A DNA stretch of 64,000 nucleotides from Nemopilema nomurai (taxonomy: Eukaryota > Cnidaria > Scyphozoa > Rhizostomeae > Rhizostomatidae). Position 1 is the first letter of the stretch; each line of letters begins with the position of its first letter. Position numbers and translations under genes: made by a program. This document shows, in pieces, positions 1 through 13,074 of the stretch. The notes below the pieces were generated by a model, which was given only the letters and a program-made list of their open reading frames with translations, did not search any database and had not been told where the DNA came from. The stretch is taken from positions 23,639 through 87,638 of the forward strand of contig ML133404.1 of the NCBI GenBank assembly GCA_003864495.1, given 5' to 3'.

Positions 1-540
1 TTATTTTCTCCAACTCTATGCTATGTTACGTGCATATGTGTTGATGCTGTGCACGGAAATATTCTATATATATATATAACACGCATGTGCACAACAAAGC
101 AACGTAAAATCCTATAACACGCCAATGTATATATATATAACTTTACACTATGATAAACAATACGAGTTGTAACATATTGCATATCACAATATCACACTTT
201 CACAAAACACATCACAGCCACAGTTATGCACTAGGCAGCATGCACTGATTAACTGAGACCTTGTGGGCTACACATTGCTGACCCCCACCTTATATGACCA
301 TTAGAGGATTGTATCAATACTTCTCTCTGATAATGAAGTAGAATTCTGACATATGTCATTGAACAATTATTAATTAGAATACAACAAAATTCTAACAAAA
401 TCTTTGAGTATATTTAGTCTTCCAAAAGTTTTGAATAAGAAACAGAAAGATCCAATCTTTCTTTGTCAAAATTTCTTGTAAATACTATCCAGAAGACAAT
501 GAGTGTCACAACAAAAAACTGCAAGATAAACAGTTCTTAC
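1..540. other. CDIPT intron sequence, no exon seen
   Basis: Expected to be intron of CDIPT, downstream of its fifth coding exon. It is AT-rich, with short TA microsatellites near 66-80 and 130-141. I looked on the minus strand for the missing C-terminal CDIPT exon and did not find it. Confidence 0.6.
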
Positions 541-2489
541 CCGTGAAGTATAGTATAGTCTCAAGAAGGGATTGGCTGATTCTTCAACTGATTTATGGCT
601 CAGCTTCCCTTTCATCATGGAGCTAAAATCCGATTTGTTTTTCATTTGTTTAGAAAATATCAAATAAATAGTGCAAATATAAAACTAAGAACGATATATT
701 GTTCAGATTTTTGGCTTCAAAAGACATAAGATACCTAAAACTTAACAAAAAGTATCCCATGCTTTAACTTTTAGCATTCAATTACACAATGAAAGATCAC
801 TTTCTAGCCCAGCAAAAATTTGGCAAATAAGAGACGACTTAATCAGTGAGTTTTAAAAATTATTGTGACTCATTAAAACAGACACTCATCTTTAAAATAT
901 TTACTTCAATACCTATACATCTGTGCCCAGTGACTTGTTATGTCAAGAGAGACAAGAAATTGGAATGCCAGCATCCATTGCGGGTAAAATAGGCCCAATA
1001 TCATGAGAAGGCAACAAGTAGCACATCTGGAAGAAAAGAGCATAATATTTTATTTACCTAAATTGTAATTCTGTCCTTGGATAGACAGCTAATATGGAAT
1101 GTTTGTTATTTTATATGAACTTGTGTGGTTATGCCAATTGGATACGTTGTAGTCTACTTACCTGTCAGTTAGCATATCCAAAACAGCGCCATATTTTGAA
1201 GCTTGAAGGGGCAAAAAAATATACTAGCATTAAAAGGTGAGGCTGCACTGAAAAACCAAATAAATGAAAACAATAAAACTGCAATGAAATAGCTTTTATT
1301 ATGTTTGCCATAACTTGTACCAAATCTAGAATATCTGGCACAGAGAGCCAAACACTCACTTTAATATCAGCTTTTTATCAGTATAACCAATATATCAGCT
1401 AATAAACCAGAAGTCAAAAATACCTTGGTTCAAAGCCCTTGCTGCATGTCCATCCAAAGCATCTAGAAATCCACTCAATAAGTACAGAAATCCAGCTGTG
1501 TAGGGTGATGTTGGCATGTAATAGAATGATGCAAATGCAAATATAACTCTGGCATATCCTAGATAAAAAGAAAAGTCATTAATCAAGCATTTTGAATGAA
1601 GAATATTCAAGAAGAAAATTGTGTGTGAATGCTACGATTAATTTCTAAATTGATAAACAGACATAATTCATAATTTGATAAACAGACAGACACTTTTGGG
1701 TAAAATGGAGTCAGTTCAACATAGATTACAGTCTTGTGAAAGAAGATGTCCCATCAAATACAGATGAACTAATTTTAGCTTGAGACAGGGCTATCTGTTT
1801 CTGTATACATAATCAATCACTTTTATAACTGGTTTGCCTTGAAGAGTCCACAGGCTTCAAATGCAAATAACCCTTCTTAAAAATGACTTTTGACACTGTC
1901 CGGTTGTTTAATACAAAAAAGTCCATCTAAATCGTAAATCAAAACTTTCTGCAGGGTACAGCAATTGGAATCGTTTTTCTCAACTATAAGACTGCAACTT
2001 TGAAACATTGAAATATACCATTGGTAACTAATAGGACATCAGCCAAAAAATATTAAACACCAAATTGTTACAACCTCGTAAAAATTACTAATTATAAAGC
2101 TTAGAATAATAGTAGGATTCGCAAATTTAGCAATGTTGTGATTCCTTTATTAATAATAAAAAAACAAGACTGCAAGTTGCCGCCAAAAGCAGACCTGCAT
2201 AATACAAAAGCATAACAATTACTTTTATTCTAGGCCTTTTGGTCTAATTTTTTACAGTCTTCTCTTCAATTCGGTTGCCTTCTGAACACTTCGAGTATAC
2301 CTATTTTAATACAGCTCTTTATTATTCAGGTCTGATCAATTCATTTCATTGAGATTTTACCAAAAAAAGCTTGATAGAGTGATCATTAAAACTTCGATTA
2401 ACATTTAAAATTTGGGTTAAAAGCATAACACAGACGAAATATAACTCACCAATCAAGTTTGGAACGAACAAATACACACTTTCTGCCAT
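541..2489 (-). CDS. CDIPT: Phosphatidylinositol synthase (CDP-diacylglycerol--inositol 3-phosphatidyltransferase), 5' five exons; 3' end off window
   Basis: Makes phosphatidylinositol from CDP-diacylglycerol and myo-inositol; in animals it is a multi-pass ER membrane enzyme. Exons on the minus strand are 2489-2450, 1558-1424, 1201-1162, 1026-913 and 622-541. Each has AG/GT borders and the phases are compatible, giving 137 residues of an expected ~210-220. The N-terminus reads MAESVYLFVPNLIG and continues as YARVIFAFASFYYMP. The CDP-alcohol phosphatidyltransferase signature D-G-x2-A-R-x8-G-x3-D-x3-D is complete and is split by the exon 2/3 intron (DGHAARALNQ, then KYGAVLDMLTD). The fifth exon ends in the family motif LRLYYTSR. 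The C-terminal ~75 residues are not found in bases 1-540, so the next exon should lie to the left of the window. The ATG at 2489 fits the family N-terminus. Identification rests on remembered family sequence and is strong. Confidence 0.93.
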
Positions 2490-4942
2490 GTCTTTGCCCG
2501 GCTTGTACGCAAAAGCGGCAGCCAGCTGGCTGCGCAACCACAACCACAACAAACATTCTGGTAAGCAGTTGCTGCTGTTGTTTAAAACACGAACGACGAA
2601 AAGTCGATCTCCATTTGCTTTCGATCACATTAGCATTTTCCCACCAAGACTGCGGAAATGAATGCGTGATAGAGGGTGGTTTATTCCAGATGGCATATAA
2701 CTGTAGGATCTCTAAAATCAGGCTGGAGGGGGGGGGGGTCAACCTGACTTCTTAATCTACTTTTTTATGTTACTTCTTGTATCAATATTTTACAACACAG
2801 CCTCGCCCTTCCCACCATTTTTTTGTATCATAAGAAATAGGTTGGCATTGAGCACTGGACCCTGTTTTAGCGCAATATGTCCAGTCACTTTTGACTAGTT
2901 AAAAGATGTGTGTCCACAATTCCCTTCTCATTCTTCCCCTAATGCAGGAGCCGCAAAAGAATATAAAAAAACTCGCAAGAGAATAGAACATTTTTGTTCT
3001 ACATAGCTTATTTTCAATAGAATCGTATCAAGCTCTTTAAGGCTTGCCTTGCGAAAGTCGCAGTTTTGAAAGTCAAATGCCTTCGATTGAAAGCAGTAGT
3101 AAGTTTTTTAAATTCTTCAATTTTTGAGCAGAGTTCAATCCAGTTCTGTTCAGGCTGCTCATCTTTCAAGCAATTTGAATGCTAAAAGAGCCTTTCCCTA
3201 GATTCAGTTACATAATCAATTCCATTGCTGTTGTATGCATAAACAAGCACTGTCTAAAATTCATGAAACGAAACTTTACATTGTTATTTCAGATACAGCT
3301 GCAGAAATATCTCATAAAGATCATCAAGCTTTCCCCCCGAGGGGGGGGGGGGCGGCCGTTAAAAGTGGGAAGCCAGTCAAAAGATTTATTTGCTGGAAGG
3401 ACTATGAACTTTATGGATAGTCGGATACATCATTTGAAAAGACTGCATTTTAATTAAAGCTAAGTTTGAGGACATGCAGTGAATGGATATTCACAGGGGC
3501 TACATAATCTCTCGAAAGAAACATGTCCAGCAAAGTTGTAGGTCAATTGTGCTGCTTCTTACCTAATTTTTTTCATTGAAAATAACGATAGATCTTTCAG
3601 CCGCTGAAAACGGGCCAAGACTTATCAGAATGCCTTCACATGCCTAGCAACATTAAAGAGAGAAGTTGTTGCTGATCGAATTGTTAGAGGGGCGATGCAG
3701 GATTCTGGAAAATTAAGATGTCTTACAGCTCTTGCTGTGGCTGGAAACGAGGCATCGAAATGTGAATTGAATGGGTGTAAATGAACAAATTCACTGATGA
3801 ATTCCTATTTTGTATCATCATTCTTCGTTTACGTTGCCTTAGGCCGTCGACACAATGAAAAAAACCCTGTGATCTTTTTCTGCTTCTTTAAAATAATTAA
3901 CTAAAAATCTATTGGAAACGTATATACATATTCGACACCTAATTACACAAAAAAGAGATTGCATGAGGAAAGAAGTGCCAAGACAAGTGTGAACATATGA
4001 TGTATAGGGAAAGGAGATTTGTGAGATTTTTGAAGGCCTACAACAAGGGAAGCTAAACTCAGTTGCCAATTTTTCAATTCCATAGGACCTGGGCACAGTT
4101 TTCTTCAATTAAAAACATGCCGAAGTTTACGCCAGTAAGAAGGCCATTTTCACAAAGAAAACATTTGCTTTCTGTTTCGCTACCAGAGTTTGACGCTAAA
4201 ATGCTAAGAATGTTTTTTCCACGCCGATAGCCCTGAGCGTGAAGCATAAGAGTACGAAGTGAATTCGAATACTGAAAAGCAATCAATGAAGTCGAGGTAA
4301 CCAAACGCCATTAAAAGCTCTGTTGAATTTCAAGAAGGAAAGTGTGGCAAGTTTTTCATTGCCTGAAATCAAAGTATCACTCGCGTAACCGGCCTTTCCA
4401 CCACCACCAGATATTACGTCATCCATCTTGTGCTATACCCAGTCCCTAGTACCGAAGTGAGTCCTTGGTGTCAACTTAGATGCAGAAGTCAGTCTTTGCT
4501 ATCAAAGGGCACAAAACTCAGTCAAAGGAATTATCAGACCTGTTTTTGAAGCAAACAAAGCTCAGTTTCAATAGTAAAATTTGTGTAATCGATGAATTTG
4601 TTGACTTTTGTCAGACGTGTACTAAACAAAGATCATTTGAACAAAACAGAGCGAATTTCTCGGTTCGAAAAGTAACACATCGTGCAATCGATTAATTCGT
4701 TGGCTGTTATGTAGGGGCTCAACAATGCCCACGTCCGTTTAACATTGATCATTTTATGGTTGATTGTCGCTTGCTTTCTGAAGCATATTCATCAATGCCA
4801 AAGTGTTCCGGTTGTACTTCCAGTGGGTCAGCGAGTTAGTTTCAAACAAAGTGAACCCTCATCATAATGCATTTCTACTTCTGAAGTGCTTATGTATTAC
4901 TTTAGGAAGATTGCACCGATTTTTGCATCTCTACCGGTCATG

Positions 4943-5110
4943 GTGTTCTGTACTTTTCAAGACATCGTCGATGTAAGATTTCAAAGAGCTAAAGTGTAGC
5001 CAAATAAAAAGAGTGCTTCCAAACTTTCAAGAGTGTTCTGTGCTTTTTAAGACATCATAGATGTAAGATTTCAGACAGCTAAATTGTGGCCAAATAGAAG
5101 CGTGCTTTTA
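4943..5110. repeat. Two-copy diverged tandem repeat, period 90 bp
   Basis: The segment starting GTGTTCTGTACTTTTCAAG at 4943 recurs from 5033 as GTGTTCTGTGCTTTTTAAG. The similarity continues through ATGTAAGATTTCA, AGCTAAA and GCCAAATA for about 78 bases in each copy, with scattered substitutions. No open frame is shared, so it is probably an old local duplication. Confidence 0.75.
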
Positions 5111-7371
5111 CGTCATTTCATGCAAAAAACAGGGGAGGCCGTTGTCGTAAAGGCCTCACGTTTGTCAGCTCGAACTTTAGGATGCTAGAGTCATCCAACG
5201 TGCACACACGCTGGGCTTGAAAAGGTAGGAAAATTGCTTACCTCCAACGCAATAAATGATTAAATTATTTAAATTGTAAACAAATCGAATAGTTGTGCGT
5301 AATGCTTTCCTTTAATGTGTTGGTTGCCTTGTCAACAGAAGTGCAAGAAGGCATGCCGCACACGTGCTAATACCAAAGAAAACTGATTTGCAACTTGCAT
5401 TTCTGAAATACATACTCTTCTAATAAAATGAATGAACAAATATTTCGCATTACCAAACTTCACAATAGCAAGAAACAGTGGAAACATGATTTCTGCATAC
5501 TGGTATGTAATTAGCATGAAACGATTTATTTCCGCTGTTTCTCCCTAATAAAGCGTGATTATTCTTGAACGTTATTGAAGAGTTGATGACGCCAGAGCAC
5601 TAAGAAATATTCCTTATGTCGCATCGCTGGCAAAACGATCTTCAATGACTAGATTTATGTTGATTCTTGAACATTGTTTGCTAAATTCAACTTATTGCTC
5701 GCATGCAAACCTTGAGAAACGACTATTAAAAAGAAATGATATTGGGTTGATTTCTAGGTCATTTCAATTTTAGCGTTTTACAGGCGTTGACAGGCTCATC
5801 AACGCCTTATGACAAATTGTTCCTCGTTGATCAAGAAACGAATGGTCTAATAAAGGGGGAGTTGGGTAATGATTGGCCAACAGTTTCTCTAGAAAAGCTG
5901 CGAATTTTATTTCGGTCAAATATTTTGAGTCAATAGCCAGCTATTTACAGTCAGGTTTTTGGGACTAAATATTGTTCTCAATTTTGTTCTTTTGGACTTT
6001 GCAGCAGAATTGAGAGCCTAAACAGATGGCTTTCGTCACTAGAATAATAGCCATTATAGAGCTATTAGGAGTTCACTGCTCGTTGGATCATTGATTGCAA
6101 GCCTTTTTGTAGAAACGTTGAAATCCTTGGAAAGCACTGGTGTTATCTACATATTTGCTTTTCATTGCTATACGACACGTGCTCGAAGGAATTCTTTTGC
6201 CACCTTTAAAGTAGTTTCAGGATCATAGCAGCTTGGTAAATTTCTACTGCAAACCCGCTTCAGAACATAATTTCAGATAGTTTGCGAGAGTTTTAAATAG
6301 GAATTATGTAGCTTAAAGCTGTGTACTAAATGTTACATTTGAAGCAAGGGATAATTAAGTATTTTGCATCAAGATTTAAGTAAATATTCCATATTTATTC
6401 TACAACCATTATTGCTCCCCTATCGTCTTAGTAACCCAAAAGTTAGTATCAATGAATCTTTTGTAAAAATTTTAATAAAAGACAAAGCCTGATTGTTTTT
6501 TACTTTAAAATGCGTTATACCTCGTAAAAGATAGATGGCACCGCAATAGCCCAACACTTCAAGCTACATTATTGTTGCTATGAAATGATTCATAATATAA
6601 AAGCCCCAATATTTTATTCTGTTTGAAATATTTTGCATCAACAACAATAGTAGTAATTTTCGAGCCTATTTCATCATATATGAACAACACAAGTCATCTG
6701 ATAACACATTTGTTCCTAATGCACTTTACAATGCACTTTGAAGTTGCTAACTACTCTCTCAAAAGACATTTGTGCAGAAAATAGAAAACGAAAATACACT
6801 GCCTTGCAGTTTTGAGAGTCTGTGCGTTATTGCTACGCAACCACCATTTCAAGAAATCCAATTTCTGAACGTTGACAAACTTCCTTGCATCATGCTTTTC
6901 TTTAAAAATGTTTGCAACGAAAATGGAAGAACAAAGCTTAATGAGGAACTTAAATGTTGAAGACGCGTTGAAATGTTGAACAGTGTTGGCGATAGAATAC
7001 AAACCTTTCGAACACCTACTGTACTAGTAAACCAGTCACTATAAGTGTCACCTATCATTACTGTGGTTTTTCATGCTTGTATAGCTGTTGAACTAGGTTC
7101 ATCGTGCCTTTGCCAATTTTGTGTTTTTTCATAGTGTGCCAGTGTGTTTTTTCATAGTGTGTTTTTCATAGAATTTCACAGTACAACTTCATTATGTACC
7201 TGGACATTCAACCTTCTGAATGAAATGTCTTATAAGAGAGATATTGATGTTTATGTCTTCCCTTAATTAGCCGTGAATCCAGAATTTTTTTCCTCATTTA
7301 TACTTTTCGCCTTAAACATCACTGTAATACGTCACATCAGGCATATTTTCATCTACGCTGTTTCAACTGTT

Positions 7372-7457
7372 AAATGTAAATAATAGTTGATACAGGAGAC
7401 GCTGTTTCTCATAAAATGTAAATAATAGTTGATACAGGAGACACCGTATGTTTCTCA
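7372..7457. repeat. Two-copy tandem duplication, period 42 bp
   Basis: A block beginning AAATGTAAATAATAGTTGAT at 7372 is repeated almost exactly at 7414, with two or three changes near the end of the unit. The second copy gains the ATG at 7448 that opens a 91-codon frame of unknown meaning. Confidence 0.8.
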
Positions 7458-10213
7458 TGAAAGTTGGTAGAAACTTTTGGCTGCGCAACAACAGTATTGA
7501 TAACGACGTAATTTTCAATTACAGACAATTCGCACGTGTTGTCGCTCGTAATGTGCTTTCGAATTTGAATATGGGCAGATATGGCCTTACTGAAAAGGAA
7601 GCATTCTTCAAAGCCATAACAAGTCTTTTCGCGGTATCGAATGCTTTAAAGATGACGAGAAATTTTCATAAAATCTTTATAACAATGTTTTTAAATAGAA
7701 TTCTACAGAGGTTGTCAACTTAAGATAGGGTATCAATTTTTGTGCGCCATTTTAGTAACTTTTCTGCCATTTATTCGAATTAATCCAATTACAATTTAGA
7801 AAGAATCGATTTAAACTTCCTCGTGCGTTAAAACGAGCATAAAAAATTTATATATGAGACTTATTCCCCTTTCCCCCACTTCTCAGTAATTAAGCTGAGG
7901 CTCTTACTACGCACGTGCATAAGGATATTGCAAAGCAATCAACAAAGGAATCATAGTTTTGACTTGATTTCTCCGATGATTCAAGAGGTCTGCAACGATT
8001 GGCTTTACTGCGACATGTCTTTACCACGTGAACAGATGTAAAACTAATAGATGATTCTAAACATGGTTTATGCTTTGCTTCAACTGAGCAATTGACGAAT
8101 CGTGAGTTGCATCATGGGAAGTGCTATTTAGATGAAACTGTCAGGAATCAGAAGGTTATAAATGAAATCTCACAACACCTTCATCAGTGGCCACCACTGC
8201 AGCTCACTATCGGTGCATCCATTGCATCGCAACAAGAGTTCTTTCATCTTTTTGGTAACCTCCCAACTCAATTTCTGCAACTCTAGCTGATTCTACACTT
8301 CTAATATTTCCACCCAACAAATTACTTCCTAAACTTCCAAAGTTTCTGCACCAAACGGGTATGGGTATTTCTGCAAAAATATCGAAAATCAATGAACTGG
8401 AAATGAAGCTGACTGACTGACATTTGCTTCCAAATGGCATGAAATGCCTGAAAGGATGTACAACTAAAATGAGACATTAAGTATACTTCAAACACCGCCT
8501 TCTTGCTTATATCTCTACAAAGTGTTATAGCAACAACGAGGTTGAACTTTTGTCTTAAACCGTTTTCAATGTAAAAGCAATCAAGAATAAAAGTTTTCTG
8601 AACTTCTATAGAAATGCTGGAGAAGTAGCTAATTGTGTTAATGATTCTCATTTGATTCGAGGCTCTGTTCTGACCATGTTGCCAAGGAAACCAACTAAAT
8701 TAAAGAGTCAAGCATTCATCGGCAACATAAGCTGCACAATTTTAACAAAGACATTAAGAAGATTTTCATTTCAATTGTTTTTCCTAAATAAATATTAGTT
8801 TTTCTCAGCATAGTATATTCCATAGCTAAATCCACATCATCTGATAGCGTTTGCAATTGCATCTGAGAGTTAGACTTAGAGCAAAATCGACTTAATTCTT
8901 GGCTCTAACACTAAGACATTTTCACTTTTGTATTGCAAATCTTGGAGGGCAAAGCAAAGGAAGCTTCTAATTGGAGGTCAGTAGGAAACTACGAAACTCT
9001 TGGCTGTTGAGCCTGATATCGCAAAGTACAGAAGTCTTGGAACACTTGCTTAAATTTACGCATTTGACAAGCTGAAGAATCCCTTCGCCCCTTAATGAAT
9101 GTTGTGTAGCGCAAAAGTGAAAATAATCCAAACATAAGTTACAAATTCTCATATAGCCATGGCTTTCATCTAACGATCTAGCGTTGTTTAAGGGGGCTGC
9201 AATCAACCAAGAGAAGCGTCAATAGAACGGGGATCACCTCACGCTGCTCCAATTCATTTTATTAGCGATTATAATTGATTTGCTTCGTTGTGTGCATAAC
9301 AGGCTTCACAAATAAACACGCCACGTTGATGCGTGGACACTCTTCGCAGATGGCAAGGACCATCGCACCCTACACTTCAGGTGCTAAACATCCCATTGTA
9401 TCATGGATTGTGTGATTGACACGTCGGCAACGAATCATCAATAGCAGAAAGCCGTGGCCTGCTTTTTACGGCATCACATATTTAGAGGCAAACGGAGCAG
9501 CTTGACACCAATATCACAAGCTTTTTTTAATGACGTCTCTACGTCGAAAGTGAATTAAACCAGTTGTCAGTCTACTGCTAGACCTGTAACCACTCTTTCT
9601 CTGGTAAGTAGTTTGTATTGAGTTTAGCATCAGTGATTTCACGCGCTTACTAGACTACCAATTGAGATTGGAGGCTCATTTCTTCAGAACAAACTAGCTA
9701 CTCTATAAAAGGCACTTTATATTAAATACCCTCTTACAGATTGTCAAGTCCTACAACATTTCAATGTTATTTCTTGGCTCAGTTTTCAGGTTGCTTACGA
9801 AGGGGCTGTTGTAGGGGCTAAATTTGAAAAAGCAGATGGTTAGATAAAAGGATTAGATAAAGAGGAAGATATGTAATACGCCTTGCTAAACTAGATTAAG
9901 AAGAAGTCTTAAAAGCTGAATAGATAGATAAATTGGAGTAAGATTGCGATCGAAACATCATTAACGTAGAAGTAAAGGGCAATATTCGCTGAAAAAGTAC
10001 AAAAAACGACAGAACTAAAGCTTGGGCTCAATATCGTGCTTTTGGCAACTTAACACTTTCTGGCTAGCACAGTCTTAAGAAAGCTGAAGGGCTAGTATTT
10101 ATACGGGGGAGCATACAAAGCCCTTGATCAGCTGTTGTGACGTCATCTGATCGTGGCTCCGGCAAATGGGGACCAGAAATCAGCCTTGAGACACCCACGG
10201 ATCTTTTGCTGGC

Positions 10214-10414
10214 ATGAAGAGCCAAGGAGTTGGCTACAGCCTAAGACAACTCAGCGTGCTTATCTTTGTAGTTATCATTCAAGTTATCCACGGATTGAAT
10301 GTTCTGATAGAGAAATATGTTCCCAGGCAACGTCAAAACATTGGAGGCTATTCTGAGAATGTTTCCTCGGTTTCGATTACCAGCATGCAGGACCTGCCAA
10401 TCATATGTCGATAG
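10214..10414 (+). CDS. Possible short secreted peptide or first coding exon, unrecognised
   Basis: A 66-codon frame from ATG 10214 to TAG 10414. Residues 1-27 look like a signal peptide: a basic and polar start, then LSVLIFVVIIQVIHG. The remaining ~39 residues are polar with one cysteine. A CRE-type palindrome (TGACGTCA, about 10138-10145) lies ~70 bases upstream, and a GAGC microsatellite follows at about 10434-10451. I do not recognise the product. It could be a small secreted peptide, a first exon, or a chance frame. Confidence 0.2.
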   Translation: MKSQGVGYSLRQLSVLIFVVIIQVIHGLNVLIEKYVPRQRQNIGGYSENVSSVSITSMQDLPIICR

Positions 10415-13074
10415 CAGTCATTTCAGATTCAATGAGCGAGCGAGCGAGCGAAGTCAATAAGAGTTAGAAACTTTAGGCCTTTTTATAGATCTTGTTTAAA
10501 GTTATAGTTCTTTAAAAGTTCATGCATGATGAATGGTAAGCGATGTAAATGTCATCACTTTTCACTGAGAATTAGCTGACTATGGATTGCTGACAAGTGT
10601 AAAGGGAAGCAGAAGGTGAGAACGTCTTTGTAGCTATGTAATTAAGCGATCAGTTTTTTCATCCTTTTGGTGAAAACGGACATAAAAAAGGTTGTGTATT
10701 TCAAGGTAAAGGTTGTGTTTACCGTGTATTTCAGCCTTTAGAATATTAACACTGCGTTGCATTTGCTTGAACTAAATGCTTGCACATTAAAATGAAGGAT
10801 CTGCCGTTGGAGATGGATTTTGTCCTTTGGCAAGAGGGCCTTCTTCAAGATCTCAGCTAAGTTAAGCATCGCATCTTTTGGTTTAGTAAAGCAAATTCCT
10901 GCCTATAAGTTATCAGTTTTTGATCATAGAGAGTGAAAGAAAATTAACGTGTCACAAATAGCTGCTTGAGGTTCACAATCTGATAGCCGAATTAATAAGG
11001 TACATAATGATACCATGTTTGAAGCTAGTAAAAGTTTTGAAAATGGAGAAAATCCCGTATAAACGAAGATTTCCATAATTTTCTTATCAAATTTTTTAGC
11101 AGCGGTTTTCAAATCCCTCGACCTGTCAAGCCGATTATCCTTGTTCTGCTTTCTGTTGTTTGTGTAAGAGTATGTATGGCACATCCATGGGTTGTTGTGC
11201 TCATTTAAAGACGCTTATTGATCTTAAAGCCTAAACTACTTGACCCGGATTACATTGTTGGTAATATGATCCCGATGTGTATCATCGCAAGTGCAATCAG
11301 TAAAATCCCGTTTTCTCCGGAATCGAAATTCCTCTACATACAGGTACGAAAAAGCTATTTTGTACCCAAACGAATGGCTCGAAAATTTGCACACGGCCAG
11401 GGCAACCAAAATATGTCTCAAAATTTTTTTATTTGCTCTGGTCGGTCTTTTATACCCAAATACAGCTGCGGGAGGGTGGAAAAATTGTTTGCCAATTTTT
11501 GACAGGGTATAGTTTCAAGAAGAGGAGGAATTCGAAAAATCTGAGACACTCTTTAGTAGCTTAGGATCTGCACTTCCTGCTGGTATAAATCAGATTTTGT
11601 TACCTCAAACGCAAGGGTACAAAATAGCTTTTGAAAGTGGTACACTTTTTGAGCAATAAATTCGCATGGAAAATAACATTTAACATTATTTGCCAATAAT
11701 TTTGATCTGGCTAGATACGCCATAATCTTGTGCATCGAATGATATATATTTTACCCAGATTCCTTGAACAGTTTGGTCTTTAGGAAGGAAAAACCACTTT
11801 TCGTGTGAAAACGTTTACCATAACCTTAAGTTATGTATTAGTGAAGTTAAAATTTCCTCCACTTGAATAACTCAAAGCGAGAATTAGAATTGGTGAACGG
11901 ACGAAGATTCAAAAGGAGCACAGCACAGCGTTAGCATAATTTTCGCAGAAATAAGTGTATTTTTGCAGAAAAAGCAAATGTCCTTTCAAGTGGTTGTGAG
12001 TGTTGTGGATAACGTAAAGATAGCTTTAATCAATAATAGGCCGTATTTTTCATTAACGCTACGAATTGTGAATTATATAAAAAACTGATTAGTATAAAGC
12101 ATGTACCTTTACTGCGAGAAGATAGCTGTTTCATGCGTCGAAACGTAATGCTTATAGTAAATCTGAACCCCCTGCCTACACCAAACACCTTATCTTCAAC
12201 ATTGAACATGTCATTTTGCTGATAACGAGTGTCATTCTTGAAGCCTGTTTGTTTGGGTGGTACATTTAAATATAGATCTGAATTCTGAGCCTTTGGTGTT
12301 GCGTGTTGACACCTTTACTAAAATAAAGGCAGAATGAGATCAGGTATAGCGTCCACGTGTTTACTAATTGTGCTCCTTTACATGTGTTTGCTAGATGCAC
12401 GTAGCACTTCAAAGGAAATGAAATGAGAGGAAATGAGAGGAAATGTGAACATTATGCTCTTCTGAAATTTATCATGGTGCTTCTTGAGATTACAAGAAAG
12501 AGAGTTTGAAGATGCTAAATGCAGCAGTTGATTCAATTAAAGGGGAAAAGAAAAAATACAGCTTCCAAAGCTCCGAAGCCTGGGCATTTGGGCGCTTTAG
12601 GGATTCCTAAGGACTTGCTAGGACCAGGTTTACCGATGTCAACAATAATTTCATCTTAAAACGGCATCTGGCTGTTATCTTTCTTTTTAACTACAGGCGT
12701 TCTCTACTGCATCCATTGTCGTTGCTCTACATGCATTAATTTACATTTAACTGTCTACTCTATGTTACTGACATTATATGTTTCTTTTAACATGTATGCT
12801 CATTAGTAATGAGAACAAAAGCCGAAAACCATGTTTTAAAACTCCTAGATGGTGGTAGCTGGCCATATCAATGGTCATAGATTCAAACGTTACATAGACA
12901 AAGTATAGAATAGGGATAAATAAAATGAATCCTTGTATGTATCCCAGTATCCATTTGACTTGCTCTTGTCTGCATGCATGGTGACATTTCAACCAACTAA
13001 GATCACATTATTTTTGCAGGACCAATGGTCAAACGAGACTAGAAACATTCAAGAGAGGCTGCCTTCAAGTGAAG

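Larger units (their letters stand above)
2490..13018. other. Long gene-poor intergenic region
   Basis: About 10.5 kb between the CDIPT start and the first recognised exon of the glycosyltransferase gene. It holds only short open frames without family resemblance. Visible structure: poly-G tracts near 2727-2739 and 3340-3352, a diverged tandem duplication at 4943-5110, a 42-bp tandem duplication at 7372-7457, and a short possible secreted-peptide frame at 10214-10414. The CDIPT promoter should lie just right of 2490. A non-coding 5' exon of the downstream gene could also lie in this stretch. Confidence 0.6.

Noticed and set aside
2459..2755. 98-codon open frame on the plus strand
   Set aside because: Antisense to CDIPT exon 1 and its upstream region; no family resemblance, low-complexity Thr/Cys stretches.
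7448..7723. 91-codon plus-strand frame
   Set aside because: Starts within a tandem duplication, matches nothing I know, and lies in a gene desert.
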